In this document: one piece after another, positions 56,740-64,000 of the stretch
How the letters are laid out: each line of letters opens with the position of its first letter
Position numbering within the stretch: the first letter of the stretch is position 1
Assembly (NCBI GenBank): GCA_963682175.1
Contig: OY821772.1
Coordinates: 46,646,925 to 46,710,924, forward strand
Direction of reading: 5' to 3'
DNA length: 64,000 nucleotides
From: Triglochin maritima
Taxonomy: Eukaryota; Streptophyta; Magnoliopsida; Alismatales; Juncaginaceae
Made by a program: the position numbers and the translations under genes
Notes under the pieces: model-generated
Databases searched by the model: none
Seen by the model: the letters and a program-made list of their open reading frames with translations, nothing else
Told to the model about the DNA's origin: nothing

Positions 56740-58870
56740 TGTTTCTTCTAAGGAAGGCGAGTATAATGAATGTGCTTCCCTCCAATAATCAATTAACCAC
56801 TTATTAGTAACATATCATACAAAACATTCATGTTATATATCTTTTATTTTTCTCAATATTTGTGCTACTAGGGTATTTGTTTCTTACATTTAAGGGTTTA
56901 GTTAATAAAGAGGAAACATAAAGCAAAAATGACATAAATGCAAGAAAAAATGACTAATTTGTAAGCCTTCTGGACATGTTTGTAATATTCAATGACTGAA
57001 TTACAAAATGGGAATGACCTACGTGAAAGCCCGAAGGGACCTAATCGTAAAAAATATGTTAATTGCAAGAGTCTATACATGAACACGAGGAGTAATTTAA
57101 CAATTAAGACTAAACGAGCTCAAACCACGACTTTGGTGCTAAATGGGTTAACTAAAACCACAAGGGGGCCATGGTTGTCAGGGAGGGGCACTCTAAACCT
57201 ATGCGCCACAACGTAAACAATCATTCATTCCAAAACCTAATTACGCACAAATGAAGGCCACACTCCTGCTTAAGCTGAGGATGCCACACGAAGTCGAGCA
57301 AGACATCTGCCTCACCTTCCAAAACTTCTAGAAGCCTTTGACTGGAAATAAACTACCTCTTGTAGAAATCAAGAATAGGAAGAGGAGTTGGTGGTGAAGG
57401 CCACATCGAAGATGTACAATTCGTCGATCGTTGTCTCCACCATCGTCGAAAACCCTAACTAAGAAACAACGAAAAAGTGGGGAATATATAGATACCACTC
57501 GCTGCCACCAAATCTGCAGGGGTTTGTTTGGATAGGGTTTAAAATGATTCATTGCACAAGTATCTACCAAACCTTTGAGGATTTTGGTAACGAGAAGTAT
57601 TATGTTGACAAGTTCTTAAAGTTCCAAATGATTTAGAAGCCACTCCATCTGCTCGATTGGAAAGTTGTGTAATAAAATCCAAACAACACCAAAACTAATG
57701 TCGTTATTAATCATTTTAGATGATGAAAGAACATATATGCACATAATATTAGATGTGAGTTGCCGATTACTAACCTATGTCAACAATACAATCTATGTAG
57801 TCAAACATTAAGCATATGCAGTTCGGGGAAACAATTGCAACATGGCAATAAAAAGTGTCCTATGATGATATATAGCTAAGTAAGTCGTGCAACAAATCTG
57901 CTTATTATATTGTATGGGTACAAAAAACTTGGTTGGGAGACATACGCCCGACTTTCTCCAGGGGGTCGGGTATTTGGATAGAAGCACGTCAAAGCATCCA
58001 GATCTGATTTGAGTCGTCTGATTGTGCCCAGATTAATCCACACATTCTAATCTTCTATAAGTAAACTTATAATATTTACATTTCCCTTCTTCCTTCTTCA
58101 TTCTTCCTTCTTCTTCTCTCCCCCATTAGAGTAGATTTTATTTCTTATTTTAATAGTGTAGTTAAGGTGTTGGAGAGAAAACCTTGTGATATTTTATTCA
58201 TTAATCATGTTTTGATATCATGTTCTTTACATTCTTATCTTTAATTTGATGTCATTTATATTTTTGTTTTGAATAGATTTAGATTTCTTTACATGTTGAT
58301 GAGTTGTTTTTACTTTATTGTTTTTCTTGTTGTTTATATGATTAGTGAGTAGTCCATCCCCATTAGGGATGGAGAATGTTGTGAAGCGTGGATGTAGTTA
58401 GATTAATGTATGTGTTTAATCTTAACTTCAGAGCTTCAAATGATTTTCATATCCATTTTGATGAATATTCTCACTATTTCATTTAATGTGTTAATGATCT
58501 TAATGGATGTTTAGCACATGCTTTGATTAGCGGGTCCACTTATTGGGGAATGGTGAGGTGATGATATGATTGAAGTGGATAAAAAGATAAAATTGTCATG
58601 TGAGCATGTGGTTGTCTTTATCCTTATCTTGAGTAGTGGTTTGTATGTTTTAATGTTAATGATAAATCTTAATGTATGTGAAAACACACTTAGGATAATT
58701 GTCATTATAAATATCAATATAATTAATTCATGTCATGAGAGCCTAATTGCACACACGTGTCACATACTTACATTGTTGCACGCTCTTATATGATCAATCT
58801 TACTTTTACAAATTGTAATTAGTGTAATTTAGAGTAGATATACTCACTCACTCTTCATTTTCTTCCCCCA
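56740..58870. other. Unassigned stretch
   Basis: No family recognised. The minus strand near 57450-57350 has a plant-like start context (AACCCTAGTTAGGG... then ATGGTGGAGACAACG, MVETTIDELYIFDVAF) that soon stops; it may be a 5' exon fragment. A CTTCTTCC-rich tract lies at about 58085-58120. Confidence 0.4.
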
Positions 58871-58879
58871 CTTTGTTGG

Positions 58880-59480
58880 AATTGTCGGGTTGTGATAATC
58901 CTGGACTCTTCTCAGATCGTGTACGGATCACTTTTCGAACAAGATTATTCGACCCTATTACACTGCCCGGGTTGCACGAATACCTTGCGGGGATAATCAT
59001 GAGAAGGAACAATCTCGTTCAGGCAATATGAACTTCGATCAGAAAGGTAGAGAAAGTCTATATTTTTTTTTTCAAGTACTGAATCCCTCTAATAATGAGA
59101 TAAATCGAAAAGGCAGAATGGCGGTTGGGCGGTTACACAACCGCTTTTCGGTTGGTATTATCCACTCAAACCGGAAATACATAAAATCTAAAAAAGAATC
59201 AATATGGATTTCCCGAAGAGCTTTCAGGGCGCTGCCCCGAACCCCGCCATGGGCTCTGCCCCTTGGACCCCGCGAGGGGGCTGCGCCCCCTCGACCCCTG
59301 CTTCATATTCGTGGTCGATAAACCATTAGCTCAACAAGCGTGCACTCCGCACTACCCAAACTCGTTTCCGAGCCTAACGATAAATCGCATCGGTCTCAAG
59401 TAAATCACATTACGACTAAAATGAATCGATGACACTAAAATCACCAACACACTTGAGTATGGTCGACGACGACCAGCACT
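58880..59480. repeat. GC-rich repeat with ~25-bp GCTGCCCC/GACCCC units
   Basis: At 59226-59301 three imperfect units of the type GGCTCTGCCCCTTGGACCCC occur in a row, markedly GC-rich against the surrounding AT-rich DNA. This phrase is common in plant dispersed repeats. The flanking 58890-59220 part is also repeat-like but unassigned. Confidence 0.55.
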
Positions 59481-59735
59481 TACTTCTCGTAGGCACACCT
59501 AGTACTTACCACCGAACGCGACTATGCACTTGCGATTTTGAATTTTAAAATCCCACCAACCACCAACTGTAATTTCTTAAAGTAAGGATTTCTAAAAACC
59601 ATCTTAGTTCTCTTCAGTGCATGGTACCTTATAAATTACTAGTGCAACTTAATTTTTCTTCAGGGTTGAGGAAATAATGTACTTTAATCATGCAACACGA
59701 TATATTTGTCAATGAGTTGGCCAAGTGGTGACCAG

Positions 59736-60240
59736 TTTCAATGAACTTGCAAATTATCGGAAGTGGGGAACTTTTCAGTGACCCAAAGATTATCAACTTG
59801 TGTTGAGCGATCATGCGCATGGGAATCTGAAACCATATGACTCCATACACTGTCAACTTCTGATTGGAACTGGAATGTGGACAACATGTTTTTACTTTGT
59901 GGTTGTCAGGTATCTCACTTTATTGAAGCTTTTGAATCAAAACCCTAATCCACCAAACTGAAAGGTCTATTTTTCAGCTCTATCCAAAACCTACAAAGTA
60001 AAAGAATGGAAGTGAACGTTGTTCTTGGCCTACCTTCGAGTTTCATGCAGTCAACAACATGCTACACTACGGAATAAAGGACAAATTAACAATCTTTTGT
60101 GCAAAAACTGTTTGTATATATGTCCTAGTGCCGGTTTTCGTTTCCCTGAGCTGATCCATTAGCTTCACACGAAACGAGATTGCCCTTCCTAGACCACTGA
60201 GTGTAGTTACTGAATCACTAGTTCATTTTACCTTAAAATA
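59736..60240 (-). other. Coding-like patches of an unidentified gene
   Basis: The minus strand has two stop-free patches with protein-like composition. One (about 59865-59738), bounded by AG and GT, reads SEVDSVWSHMVSDSHAHDRS and continues to WVTEKFPTSDNLQ. The other (about 60220-60140) reads SGLGRAISFRVKLMDQLRET. I do not recognise the family. They could be exons of one minus-strand gene or relics. Confidence 0.3.
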
Positions 60241-60249
60241 TTAAATCAA

Positions 60250-63200
60250 TCAAAGTTCACCTTCTTCGTAAAGAGATTTAAAGTTCACCATCATGATAAA
60301 GAGATCTTTTCTTTATAACGGGAAATTCCTCCGATCAGTTTAAGACACATTGAGGAACATTATATATCCTCTAATTACTCTGAAAACTCCAATATGTTAA
60401 GGTGTCGATAGAAGCCTGCATATAGGTGATCAACACCAGCTCAAAATTTTCATGTCAGGAAGATCAACATTCCAAGTTGAGTATAAGAAGAAGAAACTAC
60501 TAACATTGTTTATGAAATTATCTTACCTGTTTCTACTTTTAAACATGTTCCTGGTCATGAATAAGTACACTTCCATTTACAAATCACAATTTCATGGAGA
60601 CCATGCTTGGATAAAAATAAAAATTTATTCACATCACCATGTTGTAAGTGTATAACATAGGATGAAAGAACTTGTAATGAAGTAGTTGGCCTTTGTAGAC
60701 AAATTTGTTTAATTGGAGGTGGTAGCTAGCCCTGCAATAGAGATACAAAAATTAAAAAGTGCAGATCTGTGATATATTATTGTCATCACTACTTGATGAT
60801 CACCATATATATAGAACTTCTAGCTAGCAACTATATATATCTCTAAACATAGACCATAATTTACACATACATGAAGTAATGACAAGATCCCTGATAGCTC
60901 AAGTGGCTTTGCTAATGTATAGCAATAGTTACTTCCTGATTTCATCACAATATATATTGATAAAAATTACAATAGTTTCTCGAGTTGAGAATAATTTGCT
61001 AATTAGTCGATGTATCACTTCAAAGTTGTAGCATATCCATTTGAAAAATTATCTTAAACTGTAAGAAAATCAGTCAAGTCCAAAAACTGTTGGTAAATCT
61101 CACCAACAAAGTCAGCTGGGACGTTAACTCTGTACGATACTCCCGTGTGTGTTTTTCTTGTAACAACAATAGACATGCCCAATTAATCCTGACACATGGA
61201 AGAAGTACTGATGACTAATCATCTTAAAAGACAATCACACCAACCAAAATATATGTAAACCTTGATCCACCACGTCTATGACATCATTCTAATCAGCATG
61301 CATGGTACATTAACATGGACCAACATGTTTGATTGCTATAAATCCTAGAGGAAATAATTGAAAAGGCCAGGCAAAACCACGTATCGCCAAATGCACATAG
61401 ATGCGTGATTTCTTGTTTGCTAAATTACGACATCGAGATTATCCTCTAGTAAATTTTCTGGTACTAACAATAATGTGTACTAACCGAGCTAGAAACAACA
61501 AGCTAGAGGACGTAATCTATCGTGTCGCTTTACTATTTAATTTTCAGAGGCAAAGAGCAATGTAGCTAACTAACCATTAAGTGTGAATATGATGCGGTAT
61601 AATGAATTGTTCCCATGTGAGTAGTTGGAAAGGTATCTTCAATAACGGTCACAAACAACAGAGGTGGATCTACAAACTTTATCTTGTGTGAACCACGAAC
61701 ATCCATGAATTTTTTTGGTGATTAATGGCGTGAAATTACATATGGACCTTAGTATACATAATACTTTATTTTTAGTTAATGTCATGGCAATTTGCATATA
61801 TTTACCAATTACCATCTGGATTGGTTTAAGAAATGTTGGTTATGTGGTACTTGCTATCACTTACTAAAAAAATTATTTAGTCAAGTTGCACCTTCCAGCT
61901 AGCTCGTCTAATGATCCTTTTTTATGCGTTGTTATGATTCCAAAGTAAAATGAAACATAAAATTCCTCATAAATGAAGTATGACTTTTCACTAAATTCAC
62001 CTTAACAAAGACACATGGTTCCATAAATTTGAAGGGACCAAACGAGTACTGTTCCATATAAATGTTGCTGTCATAAATTGATGACGCACTAGAGAATTAG
62101 TTTGCAAATAATAGACATGTTAATCCATAGCGTGCATGTCATGCAGTCCCTGAAGAAATCAGCACATTCTATATATATTACGAAAGATATAAATGTTGCT
62201 GCTTATTTTTCACATGTACATGATATGGATTAACTTATATTTATAGCGGGAAAATCTGCTAGAACTTATATTTATAGTTGTTAAATTATAAATATTATGA
62301 GTTTCTCCAGAGAAATAGATTTTTATGTGTATAAATTTCTTGTTTTCAATGCTTTAAAAATCAAATTGATAATATATAATCTATATATGACTCTCGAAAA
62401 AAATTCTACAGTCTATATATGCATGGATCCAATCATGACAGGAATTTAATATGTAACTACAATCTATATATGGCACTACTAGAGTGATCTAGACTTAGAC
62501 GCTCTTTTGCACTCCAAACGCATGAACCATATATAGCTAGTAGACTTGGACTATTTTTCATCAGAAGTGACTCTGGGTATGGTTCTCTACAAGACAATTA
62601 ATTTGTTTGTTGAGAGAATGGTCTCACGGTGGATGATTTTCGTATTATTTTTGTGACTGACACGATATTGTGTCTTTCCATTCGTTACAAGCAAAATGAT
62701 TTTGAGTTTGAAACACACAACTTAATTGTCAATAATCTTGTTTGGATACCGCAGGTTTTAACTTAAGATTATAGAATGTGATGCAGAAAAATACCCAAAA
62801 TAAGCCTCATTGATCTTCTGCTTTTACGCAAAGTATATATGCAATTGAAGAGATAAGCCATCCGTAATTGTATACAAGAGATCAACAAAGCATGTAACTC
62901 TTTCAAGATAAAAATAATAAAACATAAGCTATGTTACAAATGGGTGAATAATCACAATTAAAAAATTCTATATGGGTACGTATTTCAAATACATTTTCTG
63001 GATGTCGATTTACATTGTTTATTGGTGTCAAATGTAATTTACTCTATAATTTTTTTAATTTGATTTATATTACAAGAACTTCCTTGGATAATCATACGGA
63101 CATGACTATGCAATGGTGATGAACTATGATACTACATACCATATTTTAAACATGTTAAATTATTAAACTACAGGGGTTCATGTAGTATGTAGTATACTGC

Positions 63201-63300
63201 ATGTACGGGTTTTTAAGTTTGTTCCCTTCTAAGAGATTGGCATGGTGCATTTGTTGACAAGTATGAATTCATGTAGCACGAGCATATAGAAAGAATGTCA
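60250..63300. other. No feature seen
   Basis: AT-rich with many TATATA runs; no gene, repeat family or RNA that I can support. Confidence 0.45.
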
Positions 63301-63307
63301 AATCATA

Positions 63308-63935
63308 ACTTACAAATTTCTGAACCATGCTGTGATCTTGGAAGCTCCATGTATGTGTATTTTCTCTTCTAAACATGCCATTTCGCTATCTGTGAGTCCA
63401 CCACATAACATAACATCCTTATTGTTTCAAATTTAGTAATAAGAAGGTAGAATCGTAGGATGACCTAATCCAGACAGAAAAAAATGCAGACATATATTTG
63501 ATATGTTTACAATAAGCCTTACTGCGACAATAGGTCGTAGCAAGTGCTTGCAATGATATACTGCCCAGTCCAACATCCTTAATTAGGAAATTTATGGCAT
63601 TTGAAATCCCAAACATGGTTTATCTACTTTATTTCCCACTCACCACATTTTAAATCCCAATATCCCAAACAATGTGACTGTTGGAATTGAATCTCTCAAC
63701 TGAACTAGTCCCAGTTCATAATTTTGCAAATATCAAAAGACCATTTCCAGATTATTTCTGACGTTCAATAACTTTTATTTGATGCACTCAAAACACGTGC
63801 ATAAATTAAAGAATGCTGAATTGCTGATGACTGAACTTATGGCAGAGTTAATGTGGTTGAATCATACCTTGCGCGATATGGTTAGCTGTTAGGGAGAGAA
63901 TAGGAGGCCAATACCGTCGTGAAGTTATGACATAT
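63308..63935 (-). other. Possible exons of a minus-strand gene entering from the right
   Basis: About 63418-63308 reads VMLCGGLTDSEMACLEEKIH and HGASKITAWFRN, with an AG just upstream and GTAAGT just downstream. About 63930-63866 reads SRRYWPPILSLTANHIAQ before GGTATGA. Both have splice-like borders and no stops, but I cannot name the family. Confidence 0.3.
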
Positions 63936-64000
63936 CAACATGGTATAGCCTGCTTAATTGACTAGTGAAATCGTTAGATGTCGATAAGCTGGCAAAGGTG

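Overview
This is nuclear DNA of a flowering plant, most likely a eudicot with a large, retrotransposon-rich genome. The supports are spliced genes with GT/AG introns, plant-only families (ALMT anion channel, APCB1-type aspartyl protease, CYC/TB1-class TCP factor), and plant transposons (Sirevirus-like, Copia and Gypsy LTR elements, hAT, MULE, PIF/Harbinger, CACTA). No species call is possible, and I recognised no tRNA, rRNA, miRNA or CRISPR.

Layout. 1-3.4 kb: a solo LTR with target-site duplication and short TIR/foldback elements. 3.7-9.9 kb (+): an ALMT9-like gene whose exon order is preserved but which carries two frameshifts and a premature stop; a 2.9-kb hAT element with an exact 8-bp duplication sits in its third intron. 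10.6-14.6 kb: a decayed two-gene PIF/Harbinger element, itself hit by an LTR fragment. 14.9-26.6 kb (-): a nine-exon aspartyl protease gene orthologous by sequence to Arabidopsis APCB1. Its coding sequence reconstructs as 545 codons with every splice phase in agreement. First exon and the rest are separated by an 8.3-kb intron holding a three-level nest: an LTR of one family (B), broken by a small hAT element and by a rearranged Sirevirus-like element whose 3' half forms a ~1.48-kb near-identical inverted repeat.

26.7-29.7 kb: a MULE lies about 100 bp upstream of the APCB1 start codon and is interrupted by a 1.34-kb solo LTR. 29.7-36.2 kb: gene-poor, with a 40-bp tandem repeat and an LTR-like stretch. 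36.3-38.5 kb: a compact PIF/Harbinger element with an apparently intact 417-aa transposase. 39.5-48.4 kb: a head-to-tail array of a Copia element (LTR-internal-LTR-internal-LTR-remnant) between a single 5-bp duplication, each unit carrying the same nested LTR-B piece. 49.2-51.4 kb: a hAT relic with a BED-type zinc finger. 52.8-53.8 kb (+): an intact TCP gene of the CYCLOIDEA/TB1 class. 55.0-56.7 kb: a CACTA terminus followed by a fragment of the chaperonin gene CCT6 and a hAT-like repeat cluster. 57-64 kb: mostly unassigned, with a GC-rich repeat and a few coding-like patches on the minus strand.

Only APCB1, the TCP gene and the Harbinger transposase look capable of making full proteins. The most interesting structure is the inverted-repeat retroelement inside the APCB1 intron: the host gene's own pre-mRNA should contain a long fold-back of retroelement sequence.
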